Of a DNA stretch of 64,000 nucleotides, positions 41,728-52,600 are shown in pieces. Position 1 is the first letter of the stretch, and the number at the start of each line of letters is the position of its first letter. The notes below the pieces were generated by a model. The model was not told where the DNA came from. It was given only the letters and a program-made list of their open reading frames with translations, and made no database searches. Source of the stretch: Struthio camelus. Lineage: Eukaryota; Chordata; Aves; Struthioniformes; Struthionidae. The position numbers and the translations under genes are program-made. The DNA is taken from positions 62,001 to 126,000 of the forward strand of contig NW_027182594.1 of assembly GCF_040807025.1 (NCBI RefSeq). Reading direction: 5' to 3'.

Positions 41728-44700
41728 ATGACGGCGGCGGAGGCGGCCATGACGGCGGCGGGGGCGGCCCTGGCGGCCCTGGCGGCCATGACGGCGGCGG
41801 TGGCGGCCATGACGGCGGCGGGGGCGGCCATGACGGCGGGGGGCTGCGTGCTGTGCGAGCCGGGGGCGGCCCGGGCGCTGGGCGTCCTGACGGGGCCCTT
41901 CCTGGGCCGGGCGCTGCCCCGGCAGCCCGAGCTGCGGGCCCGGGTGGCCGGTCTGCTGCGCCGGGGCCTGCGGGGCCTGGCCCGGCTGCCCCGCCACCCC
42001 CGCGCCTTCATGGGCGTCATCGGTGAGCCCCCCCCCCCTCCCCACCGCCGCTGCCCCCCGTCCCGCCCCGAAACCCACCGCCTCCCCCCCGCCCCGGCCG
42101 CCGCAGACGAGCCCACGCTGCAGGAAGCCTCCGCTCACTTCCGCCGCACCGTCGGCCGCCTCATGGAGCAGGACCACCGAGGTGAGGCCGGGACCCGCTA
42201 ACAACCCCTCCCGCCGGCGCGTTAACTCTGGAGCCTAATGGTGGGGCGGCGGGGCCCGACCCGTAAGGGCACTGCTAATGCTGCCGCCGATGTGTTAACA
42301 CTGGAACCTAATGGTGGGGCAGTGGGTCCTGACCCCTCGCAGGGACCCCTGCTAACCCCACTGACATGTTAACTCTGGAGCCTAATGGTGGGGCGGCGGG
42401 GCCCGACCCGTAAGGGCACTGCTAACACTGCCGCCGATGTGTTAACACTGGAACCTAATGGTGGGGCAGTGGGTCCTGACCCCTCGCAGGGACCCCTGCT
42501 AACCCCACTGACATGTTAACTCTGGAGCCTAATGGTGGGCGGCAGGGCCCGACCCGTAAGGGCACTGCTAACGCTGCCGCCGATGTGTTAACACTGGAAC
42601 CTAATGGTGGGGCAGTGGGTCCTGACCCCTCACAGGGACCCCTGCTAACCCCACTGACATGTTAACTCTGGAGCCTAATGGTGGGGCGGCGGGGCCCGAC
42701 CCATAAGGGCACTGCTAACGCTGCCACTGATGTGTTAACACTGGAACCTAATGGTGGGGCAGTGGGTCCTGACCCCTCACAGGGACCCCTGCTAACCCCA
42801 CTGACATGTTAACTCTGGAGCCTAATGGTGGGGCGGCGGGGCCCAACCCGTAAGGGCACTGCTAACGCTGCCGATGTGTTAACACTGGAACCTAATGCTG
42901 GGGCAGTGGGTCCTGACCCCTCGCAGGGACCCCTGCTAACCCCACTGACATGTTAACTCTGGAGCCTAATGGTGGGGCGGCGGGGCCCGACCCATAACGG
43001 GGACACATAACAGCACTGCTAACGCTGCCAATGTGTTAACACTGGAACCTAATGGTGGCACGGTGGGTCCTGACCCAGAATGGGGACCCGCAACAGCACT
43101 GCTAACGTGTTAACTCTGGAGCCTAATGATGGGGTGGCAGGTCCTGACCCGTAACGGGGACCCACAACAGCACTGCTAACACTGCTGACGTGTTAACTCT
43201 GGAACCTAATGGTGGGGCAGTGGGTCCTACCCCCTCACAGGGACCCGCAATACTGCCACTAACCCTGCCGGCGTGTTAACTCTGGAACCTAACGGTGGGG
43301 CGGTGGGAGCGGCGGCTCACTGGGTGCCTCCCCCCCCCCCAACCCCAGACGAGCGGATCTTCAACGAGCTCTACTGGGCGCTGCAGGAGGTCAAGGACCA
43401 CTTCGAGCTGCTCATGCGGCGCTTCCAGCGCGAAGGCGAGACCCCGACCCCCCCCCGACCCCCCCGGACCCCCCCGGCCAGGCCCCGCCACCCCCTCACC
43501 CCCCCCCTTTTCTCCTCTTGCAGTGTTTTGCCCCAACACCTGCGGTGAGTTGGGGGGGGGGGGTGATGCAGGCGGTGTTGGGGGGGGTCACGGCCTCCCC
43601 CCCCCCAAAACGCCCCCCCCCCCCGGCGCAGGGCGCATGGAGCAGGTCTGGATCGACTGCGAGTCCTGCAACGCTTCGCTCTTCGCCTGCGCCCGGGGGC
43701 TGCTCTGCGGCGGTGAGGGGCTGGGGGGGCCCGGGGGGGGCCCGGGGGTGGTTTGGGGGGTCCTGGAGGTGCAGATTTGGGGGGTTTGGGGGGTGCAGGG
43801 ATGGGGGGTTTTGGGGGTGGGTTGGGGGGGTCCTGGGGGGCAGATTTGGGGGGTCCCGGGGAGATATTGGGGGTCTCAGGGGCAGATCTGGGGGGTTTTG
43901 AGGGTGCAGGATGGGGGGTCCTAGGGCTGGTTTGGGGGGGTCCTGGGGGGGCAGGCAGGTTTGGGGGTGCCGGGGGGGGTCCCGACCCCCAGCAGGTTTG
44001 GGGGTGCTGGGAGGGGTGGGGTCCCGGGGGGAGACAGGTTTGGAGGGGTCCCAGAGGGGGGAGGCGGGTTTGGGGGGGTCCCAGAGAGGGGGGGGTCCCG
44101 GGGGGGTGCCAGGGGGGGAGTCCCAGAGGGGGGTGGGTTTAGGGGGGGTCCCAGAGAGGGGGGTTTCAGAGGGGGTGGTCCCGGGGGGGTCCCAGAGGGG
44201 GGTCTCGGGGGGGGAGGCAGGTTTAGGGGGGTCCCAGAGGGGGAGTCCCAGGGGGGGAGGCGGGTTTGGAGGGGGTCCCGGGGGGGTTCCCAGAGGGGGG
44301 TCCCGGGGGGGTCCCAAAGGGGGGTCCTGGGGGGGTCCCGGTGGGTAGGTGGGTTTGGGGGGGTCCCAGACGGGGGGGCCCGGGGGGGAGGCAGGTTTGG
44401 GGGGGTCCCAGAGGGGGGTCCTGGGGGGGGTCTCGGGGGGTAGGCGGGTTTGGGGGGGTCCCAGAGGGGGGTCCCAGAGGGGGGTCCCGGGGAGTAGGTG
44501 GGTTTGGGGGGGGTCCCAGAGGGGGGTCCCGGGGGGGTCCCGGGGGGGTAGGCGGGTTTGGGGGGGTCCCGGGGGGGGTCCTGGGGGGGGTCCCGGGGGT
44601 GGTAGGCGGGTTTGGAGGGTCCCAGAGGGGGGTCCCAGAGGGGGGGTCCAGAGGGGGGTCCCGGGGGGGTTCCAGAAGGGGGGTCCCGGGGGTAGGCGGG

Positions 44701-47700
44701 TTTGGGCGGGGTCCCAGGGGGGGGTCCCGGGGTAGGTGGGTTTGGGCGGGGTCCAGGGGGGGTCCCAGAGGGGGGTTCCCGGGGGGTAGGCGGTTTGGGG
44801 GGGTCCCAGAGGGGGGGGTCCCAGAGGGGGGGTGCTGGGGGGTCCCGGGGGGTAGGCGGGTTTGGGGGGGTCCCCAGAGGGGGGTCCCAGAGGGGGGGTC
44901 CTGGGGGGGGTCCCGGGGGGTAGGCGGGTTTGGGGGGGTCCCAGAGGGGGGGTCCCAGAGGGGGGTCCCGGGGGGTAGGCGGGTTTGGGGGGGTCCCAGA
45001 CGGGGGGGCCCGGGGGGGAGGCAGGTTTGGGGGGGTCCCAGAGGGGGGTCCTGGGGGGGGTCTCGGGGGGTAGGCGGGTTTGGGGGGGTCCCAGAGGGGG
45101 GTCCCAGAGGGGGGTCCCGGGGAGTAGGTGGGTTTGGGGGGGGTCCCAGAGGGGGGTCCCGGGGGGGTCCCCGGGGGGGTAGGCGGGTTTGGGGGGGTCC
45201 CGGGGGGGGTCCTGGGGGGGGTCCCGGGGGGTAGGCGGGTTTGGAGGGTCCCAGAGGGGGGTCCCAGAGGGGGGGTCCCAGAGGGGGGTCCCGGGGGGGT
45301 TCCAGAAGGGGGGTCCCGGGGTAGGCGGGTTTGGGGCGGGGTCCCAGGGGGGTCCCGGGGGTAGGTGGGTTTGGGCGGGGTCCCAGGGGGGGTCCCAGAG
45401 GGGGGTCCCGGGGGGGTAGGCGGGTTTGGGGGGGTCCCAGAGGGGGGGGTCCCAGAGGGGGGGTGCTGGGGGGGTCCCGGGGGGTAGGCGGGTTTGGGGG
45501 GGTCCCAGAGGGGGGGTCCCAGAGGGGGGGTCCTGGGGGGGGTCCCGGGGGGTAGGCGGGTTTGGGGGGTCCCAGAGGGGGGGTCCCAGAGGGGGGTCCC
45601 GGGGGGTAGGCGGGTTTGGGGGGGTCCCAGAGGGGGTCCCGGGGGGGGTCCCAGAGGGGGGGTCCCAGAGGGGGGTCCCTGACCCCCCCCCCCCCGGCAG
45701 AGCGGCGGCTCTCGGTGGCGGCGGACGAGGACCCTGATCCTGGACTGCGGCCTGGCCTGGCACCGGGCCGCCCACGGCACCAAGACCTACGTCTTCTACC
45801 GGGTGCGGCCGGCCCCCCGCCCCCGAGCCGGGGGGCGCCGGGACCCCCCGACCCCCCCTGACCCCCCCCCCCGGTCCGGTGCCCGCAGGCGGCGGCGGCC
45901 GGCGGCGAGCGGGGAGCTGGCGGCCGGGCCCCGACGCCTTCCTGGTGCGGCGGCGGGTGACGGGCGCCGCCGGCGGCCGCTACCGCTGCGAGATGCTCAA
46001 CCCGCGGGGCCAGCGCTGCTCCGAGCTGCGCTTCCGCGTGGCAGGTCCGGGGGGGCCCCGGCGTCCGGGGGGGGGCCCAGGCGTCCGGGGGCGCCCAGGC
46101 GTCCGGGGGGGGGGCCCAGGCATCCGGGGGGCCCAGGTGTCCGGGGGGTGTATGGAGTCCGGGGGGGCCCCGGCGTCCGGGGGGGGGGCCAGGCGTCCGG
46201 GGGGGCCCAGGCGTCCGGGGGGCCCAGGCGTCCGGGGGGACCCCGGCATCCGGGGGGCCCAGGCGTCCGGGGGGCCCAGGTGTCCGTGGGGGGGGACCCC
46301 GGCGTCCGGGGGGGCCCAGGCGTCCGGGGGCGCCCAGGCGTCCGGGGGGGGGCCCAGGCATCCGGGGGGCCCAGGTGTCCGGGGGGCCCAGGTGTCCGGG
46401 GGGTGTATGGAGTCCAGGGGGGACCCGGCGTCCAGGGGGCCCAGGCGTCCGGGGGGACCCCGGCATCCGGGGGGCCCAAGCGTCCGGGGGGCCCAGGTGT
46501 CCGGGGGGCCCAGGTGTCCAAGGGGGTGTATGGAGTCCAGGGGGGACCCGGCGTCCGGGAGGGGTCTGGAGTCCGGGGGGGCCCCGGTGTCCGGGGGGCC
46601 CAGGCGCCCGGGGGGCCCAGGTGTCCGGGGTGGGTATGGAGTCCAGGGGGGACCCGGCGTCCGGGAGGGGTCTGGAGTCCGGGGGGGCCCCGGTGTCCGG
46701 GGGGCCCAGGCGCCCGGGGGGCCCAGGTGTCCGGGGGGGGTATGGAGTCCAGGGGGGACCCGGCGTCCAGGAGGGGTCTGGAGTCCGGGGGCCCAGGCGT
46801 CCGGGGGGGGGCCCTGGCGTCCGGGGAGGGGCAGGGGCAGGCGTCCGGGGGGGGCCCCGGCGTCCGGGGGGGGCCCAGGCGTCCGGGAGGTGTCTGGAGT
46901 CCGGGGGGGGCCCTGGCGTCTGGGGGAGCCCTGGTGTCCAGGGGGCCCAGGTGTCCGGGGGGGCCCCGGCGCCCGGGGGGGGCCCAGGCGTCCGGGGGGC
47001 CCAGGCGTCCGGGGGGACCCCGGCATCCGGGGGGCCCAGGCGTCCGGGGGGCCCAGGTGTCCGTGGGGGGGGACCCCGGCGTCCGGGGGGGGGCCCAGGC
47101 GTCCAGGGGGGCCCAGGCGTCCGGGGGGGCCCCAGCATCCGGGGGGACCAGGCGTCCGGGGGGGCCCAGGTGTCCGGGGGGTGTATGGAGTCCAGGGGGG
47201 ACCCGGCGTCCAGGGGGCCCAGGCGTCCGGGGGGACCCCGGCATCCGGGGGGCCCAGGCGTCCGGGGGGGCCCAGGCGTCCGGGGGGGCCCCTGCGTCCG
47301 GGGGGGGTCTGGAGTCCAGGGGGGACCCGGCGTCCGGGAGGGGTCTGGAGTCTGGGGGGGCCCCGGTGTCCGGGGGGCCCAGGCGCCCGGGGGGCCCAGG
47401 TGTCCGGGGGGGGGTCTGGAGTCCAGGGGGGACCCGGCGTCCGGGAGGGGTCTGGAGTCCGGGGGGGCCCAGGCGTCTGGGAGGTGTCTGGAGTCCAGGG
47501 GGGGGTCTGGAGTCTGGGGGAGCCCTGGTGTCCAGGGGGCCCAGGTGTCCAGGGGGTCCCAGGCGTCCGGGGGGCCCAGGCGTCCGGGGGGGGGGTCTGG
47601 AGTCCGGAGGGGCCCCGGTGTCCGGGCGGGAGTCTGGCATCCGGGGACGGGTCTGGAGTCCGGGGGAGGGTCTGGAGTCTGGGGGAGCCCCGGCGTCCGG

Positions 47701-48254
47701 GGGGCCCAGGCGTCCGGGAGGTGTCTGGAGCCCGGGGGGGGGTCTGGAGTCTGGGGGAGCCCTGGTGTCCAGGGGGCCCAGGCGTCCGGGAGGGGTCTGG
47801 AGTCCGGGGGGGGGGGCTGGTGTCTGGGGGGGGCCCCGGCGTCCGGGGGGCCCCGGCGTGCGGGATGTCCCGTCCCCCCCCCCCAAGGGCCCCCCCGCCG
47901 CCCGCAGTGACGGCGGCCGAGCCCCGCTGGCGAGCGCCGACCCCGCCGCCCCTCCCGGGCCGCCCCGCGCCCGCCCGAGCCGCCGCCGCCGCCGCCGCCG
48001 CCGCCTCCGGCCTCTTCTGCCTCGCTGCCGCCGCCGCCGCCGCCTGGTGAGCGCGGAGGGGGCGGGGCCGGCGGGGACACGCCCACGGGGGGGGCGGGGA
48101 TTGGGGAGCCACGCCCCCTCCGCCTCGGCGGGCGTGGCCTGACACAGCCCCGCCCACTCTGGTGTCTCCACCCCCCCCCCCCAGGGCCTGTCTGCGGCGA
48201 CGGGGCGACCGCAGGGACGGCGGGACCCGCCCGGACCCCCCCCCGCAGCAATAA
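41728..48254 (+). CDS. IZUMO1: Izumo sperm-egg fusion protein 1
   Basis: IZUMO1 is the sperm membrane adhesion protein needed for gamete fusion. Exons: 41728-42022, 42107-42181, 43349-43435, 43524-43544, 43632-43712, 45701-45802, 45889-46044, 47908-48046 and 48185-48254. After an Ala-rich signal peptide come CVLCEPGAARALGVL, DEPTLQEASAHFRRTVGRL, DERIFNELYWALQEVKDHF and the hinge cysteines VFCPNTCG and WIDCESCNASLFACARG. The Ig domain follows (ERRLSVAADED; LILDCGLAWHRAAHGTKTYV in a shifted frame; RYRCEMLNPRGQRCSELRFR), then a poly-Ala membrane helix and a short RRRGDRR tail. Intron 3 appears to use a GC donor and exon 4 is only 21 bases. Exon 6 has one extra C relative to the Ig-domain frame, and exon 7 begins in conflict with it; two homopolymer errors or true lesions are possible. 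The ATG at 41728 was preferred over 41710 for its GCCATGA context. Confidence 0.92.
42200..43300. repeat. About 148-bp minisatellite in IZUMO1 intron 2
   Basis: About seven copies of a dimer-like unit whose two halves start GTTAACTCTGGAGCCTAATG and GTTAACACTGGAACCTAATG. Each half ends in GACCCGTAAGGGCACTGCTA or GACCCCTCGCAGGGACCCCT. The last 300 bases are shorter, decayed units. Confidence 0.94.
43740..45695. repeat. GGGTTTGGGGGGGTCCCAGA minisatellite in IZUMO1 intron 5
   Basis: Units combine GGTAGGCGGGTTTGGGGGGG, TCCCAGAGGGGGG and TCCCGGGGGG. A 630-bp higher-order block is duplicated exactly in register: GGAGTAGGTG at 44491 and 45121, CGGGGGGGCC at 44371 and 45001, TCCAGAAGGG at 44671 and 45301. 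The array reaches the exon 6 acceptor. Confidence 0.94.
46045..47880. repeat. GGCCCAGGCGTCCGGGGG minisatellite in IZUMO1 intron 7
   Basis: Pure array of the core unit (16-20 bp: GGGGCCCAGGCGTCCGGG), with inserted variants GTATGGAGTCCAGGGGGGAC and GTCTGGAGTCCGGGGG. It starts immediately at the exon 7 donor, whose GTCCGGGG sequence is itself identical to part of the unit. Confidence 0.95.
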
Positions 48255-48255
48255 A
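48250..48255 (+). promoter_or_regulatory. IZUMO1: IZUMO1 polyadenylation signal, overlapping the stop codon
   Basis: AATAAA in CGCAGCAATAAAGGGAG. In the predicted reading frame the TAA stop (48252-48254) lies inside the hexamer. Confidence 0.7.
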
Positions 48256-48269
48256 GGGAGCGGCAGAGC

Positions 48270-49515
48270 CCCCCGGACGCCTGGGTCCCTCGGACGCCTG
48301 GGCCCCCCGGGGTGGGATGTGGCACCCGGACGCCTGGGTCCCTCGGACGCCTGGGCCCCCCCCGGGGTGGGATGTGGCACCCGGACGCCTGGGTCCCTCG
48401 GACGCCTGGGCCCCCCCGGGGTGGGATGTGGCACCCGGATGCCTGGGTCCCTCGGATGCCTGGGCCCCCCCTGGGGTGGGATGTGGCACCCGGACGCCTG
48501 GGCCCCCCCCGGGGTGGGATGTGGCACCCGGACGCCTGGGCCCCTCGGACGCCTGGGCCCCCCCGGGGTGGGATGTGGCACCCGGACGCCTGGGTCCCTC
48601 GGACGCCTGGGCCCCCCCCGGGGTGGGATGTGGCACCCGGACGCCTGGGTCCCTCGGACGCCTGGGCCCCCCCCGGGGTGGGATGTGGCACCCGGACGCC
48701 TGGGTCCCTCGGACGCCTGGGCCCCCCCCCCGGGGTGGGATGTGGCACCCGGACGCCTGGGTCCCTCGGACGCCTGGGCCCCCCCCGGGGTGGGATGTGG
48801 CACCCGGACGCCTGGGTCCCCCGGACGCCTGGGCCCCCCCGGGGTGGGATGTGGCACCCGGACGCCTGGGTCCCTCGGACGCCTGGGCCCCCCCGGGGTG
48901 GGATGTGGCACCCGGATGCCTGGGCCCCCCGGACGCCTGGGCCCCCCTGGAGTGGGAAGCAGCACCCGGACACCTGGGCCCCCCCCCGGGGTGGGATGTG
49001 GCACCCGGATGCCTGGGTCCCTCGGACGCCTGGGCCCCCCCCGGGGTGGGATGTGGCACCCGGATGTCTGGGTCCCTCGGACGCCTGGGCCCCCCCGGGG
49101 TGGGATGTGGCACCTGGACGTCTGGGTCCCTCGGACGCCTGGGCCCCCCCGGGGTGGGATGTGGCACCCAGACGCCTGGGCCCCTCGGACGCCTGGGCCC
49201 CCCCGGGGTGGGATGTGGCACCCGGACGCCTGGGCCCCCCCCCGGGGTGGGATGTGGCACCCGGATGCCTGGGTCCCTCGGACGCCTGGGCCCCCCCCCC
49301 GGGGTGGGATGTGGCACCCGGACGCCTGGGCCCCTCGGACGCCTGGGCCCCCCCGGGGTGGGATGTGGCACCCGGACGCCTGGGTCCCTCGGACACCTGG
49401 GCCCCCCCGGGGTGGGATGTGGCACCCGGATGCCTGGGTCCCTCGGACGCCTGGGCCCCCCCCGGGGTGGGATGTGGCACCCGGACGCCTGGGCCCCCCG
49501 GACGCCTGGGCCCCC
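48270..49515. repeat. About 57-bp minisatellite between IZUMO1 and MAMSTR 3' ends
   Basis: Unit: CACCCGGACGCCTGGGTCCC, TCGGACGCCTGGGCCCCCCC and GGGGTGGGATGTGG; about 22 copies with shortened forms. Each unit holds two copies of the shared core in reverse orientation. It separates two convergent genes. Confidence 0.95.
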
Positions 49516-49556
49516 CCGTGCCTCCATTTCCCCGACACCGAAGGAGCCGAAGGAGC

Positions 49557-49562
49557 TTTATT
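49557..49562 (-). promoter_or_regulatory. MAMSTR: MAMSTR polyadenylation signal
   Basis: AATAAA on the minus strand in CCCAATAAAGCTCC, about 80 bases past the stop codon, in a short non-repetitive stretch. Confidence 0.7.
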
Positions 49563-49638
49563 GGGGCCCCCGTGGGGGCGGGGGGGGCTCAGCCTCGGGC
49601 CCGGCCCCCCCGGCCCCCCCCGTCCCCCCCCGGCGGCT

Positions 49639-52600
49639 CTACCAGCGCTGGCCCAGCAGGTCGGCGTGGGGGCCGGCGCCGAGCTCGGGGGCGTCCGGGG
49701 GGCCGGGGGGGCCGGGGGCCGCCAGGGCCTCCAGCCAGCCGGGGGGGGGGCGGCGGGCCGGGCCGGGGGGGGCGCCGGGGCCCCGGCGGGGCTTCTTGGG
49801 GGGCAGCTCGTCGGGGGGGGGCGGCGGCGGTGGGAGGTCACCTGGGCCGGGGCGGGGGGGGGGCGTGAGTGGGGGGACGTGGGGCGGCCGCCGTGCCCCC
49901 CCCCGCCGTGTCCCCCCCCCGGCCGTGCCCCCCCCGCCGTGTCCCCCCCCGCCGTGTCCCCCCCGCCGTGCCCCCCCCCGCCGTGCCCCCCCCGGCCGTG
50001 CCCCCCCCGCCGTGTCCCCCCCCGCCGTGTCCCCCCCGCCGTACCCCCCCCCGCCGTGCCCCCCCGCCGTACCCCCCCCCGCCGTGCCCCCCCCGGCCGT
50101 GTCCCCCCCCCACCGTGCCCCCCCGCCGTACCCCCCCCGCCGTGCCCACCCCACCTTGCCCCCCCCCGGCCGTGCCCCCCCCACCGTGCCCCCCCCACCG
50201 TGTCCCCCCCCACCGTGCCCCCCCCGCCGTGCCCCCCCCGGCCGTGTCCCCCCCCCACCGTGCCCCCCCCGCCGTGCCCCCCCCGGCCGTGTCCCCCCCA
50301 CCGTGCCCCCCCCCGCCGTACCCCCCCCGCCGTGTCCCCCCCGGCCGTGTCCCCCCCCCGCCGTGTCCCCCCCGGCCGTGTCCCCCCCACCGTGCCCCCC
50401 CCACGTGCCCCCCCCTGGACCCACCTGAGCAGAGCAGCGGCTCCTCCAGGATGTCCCGGATGGACTCGCCGGGCGCCAGCTGGGGGGACGGAGCCGGGGG
50501 GGCGGTTTGGGGGGGGGGCTGCAGGGCTCGGGGGGGGGATCGGGGGGGTCTGGGGGGGCTCAAAAGGGGGGAGTCAAGGGACTCCGTGGGGGCATTTGGG
50601 GGCTCTGGGGGGGTCCCAAAGGTGGTGGGGGGCACTGGAGGGGTCTGAGAGGGGTTTGGGGCTCCCAGGGGCATTTGGGGGGCTCCAGGGGGTCCTTCAG
50701 GAGTCAAGGGTCCCTGGGGGGGTCCTGGAGGCATTTTGAGGGCTCCGGGGGGGGTTAGGGGTCTCTGATGGGGGGGTCCCAGAGCAGCCAGGGAGGGTGG
50801 GGGGGTCTCTTAGGAATCAGGGGGCTCCGGGGGGTCCTGGAGGGGTTTTGGGGGCTTGAGGGGGTCCTAGAGGCATTTTGGGGGCTCTTGGGGGGGTCCC
50901 AGAGGTGGTGGGGGGACACTGCAGGGGTCTCAGAGGGCTCTGGGGGGCCCCAGGGGCGTTTGGGGGGCTCCGAGGGGTCCTTCAGGAGTCAAGGGTCTCC
51001 GGGGGGGTCTCAGAGGCATTTTGGGGGCTCTGGGGGGGGGTCCCGATGGCGCCACCCCCCCCCAACATACCTGCGCTCGCCGAATGGCCTCCTGCAGCTC
51101 CTCCTCGAGGGAAGGCGCCCGAGGGGGCCCAGGAGTCCCGGGGGGCCCAGGCGTCCAGGGGGGCCCAGGAGTCCCAGGGGGCCCAGGCGTCCAGGGGGGC
51201 CCAGGCATCCAGGGGGGCCCAGGCGTCCCGGGGGGCCCAGGCGTCCCAGGCGTCCAGGGGGGCCCAGGTGTTCCAGGGGGCCCAGGTGTCCAGCGGGGCC
51301 CAGGTGTCCCGGGGGGCCCAGGCATCTGGGGGGGCCCAGGCGTCCAGCGGGGCCCAGGTGTCTCGGGGGGCCCAGGCATCTGGGGGGGCCCAGGGGTCCC
51401 GGGGGGCCCAGGTGTTCCAGGGGGCCCAGGCGTCCGGCGGGGCCCAGGTGTCCCGGGGGGCCCAGGAGTCTCAGGGGGCCCAGGAGTCTCAGGGGGCCCA
51501 GGCATCCTGGGGGGCCCAGGAGTCTCAGGGGGCCCAGGCATCCTGGGAGGCCCAGGAGTCCCAGGGGGCCCAGGCGTCCGGGGGGGCCCAGGCGTCCGGG
51601 GGGGCCCCGGCGCGGCCGGGCTGCCGGGGGGCCCCGGGGCGTCGCGGAGGCGCCGGCGGCGCCGGATCTCGCCGCGGAGGCGCTCGGCCCGGGCCTGCTC
51701 CCGCCGCAGCTCCCGCCGGAGGCTCTCGATGGTCCGCTGCTTCTCGCGCAGCGCCCGCTCGGCGGCGCCGGCCCCGGGGGGGGCGCCGGGCCCGGGGGGG
51801 GGTCCGGCCCCGGGGGGGGGTCCCGGCGGCACATACTGGTGGTACTTGAGCGCCTTCACCTTGGGCCGCGGCTCCTTGGCTTTGCGCGGACGGGGCCGGC
51901 CCGGCTCGGGGGGCTGCGGGGAGCAGGGGGGGTGTGGAGGGCCCAGGCGTCCGGGCTTTGGGTCCTCCCCCCCCCCCCACCCCAATCGGCAGCGGGCTCC
52001 TACCTGGGGGGGGGAGCGGGAGCTGCCCCCGGCGGGGTCGGTCTCGGGGGGCGGCGCGGGGGGCCGGGAAGCCCCCCCCGGGGGCTGCGGGCGGAGGGGC
52101 GGCTGCGTCGGGGCGCCGGGAGGGCCCAGGCGTCCGGGCGGCCCACACTCGGGTCGCGGCGGAGGGTGGGTGGGGGGGGGGTCGTACTCACCGGGAAGGG
52201 CCCCCCGCGCTGGGGGAGGGGCAGATGGGGGGGTCCCCCCCCGGGGACGCGGACGACGAGGAGCCGCTGCCGGCGCTCAGGGCGGGCGACGGGGGCTCTG
52301 GGGGGGCGGGAGCAGCGTCACGGTCCCCCCCCGTCCCCGGGGGACCCAGGCGTCCGGGGGACCCAGGCGTCCGAGGGACCCAGGCGTCCGGGCACCCCCC
52401 GGGGGACCCAGGCGTCCGGGGGACCCAGGCGTCCGGGCACCCCCAGGGGACCCAGGCGTCCAAGGGACCCAGGCGCACCCTCAGGGGGACCCAGGCATCC
52501 GAGGGACCCAGGCGTCCGGGCACCTCCCAGGGGGACCCAGGCGTCTGAGGGACCCAGGCGTCCGGGCACCCTCAGGGGGACCCAGGCGTCCGGGGGACCC

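Noticed and set aside
44223-50390. 2,055-codon minus-strand frame rich in PPGTP, resembling collagen
   Set aside because: It runs antisense through IZUMO1 introns and exons and a chain of different arrays. There is no Gly-X-Y periodicity and no conserved segment apart from chance passage over the true MAMSTR terminal exon region.
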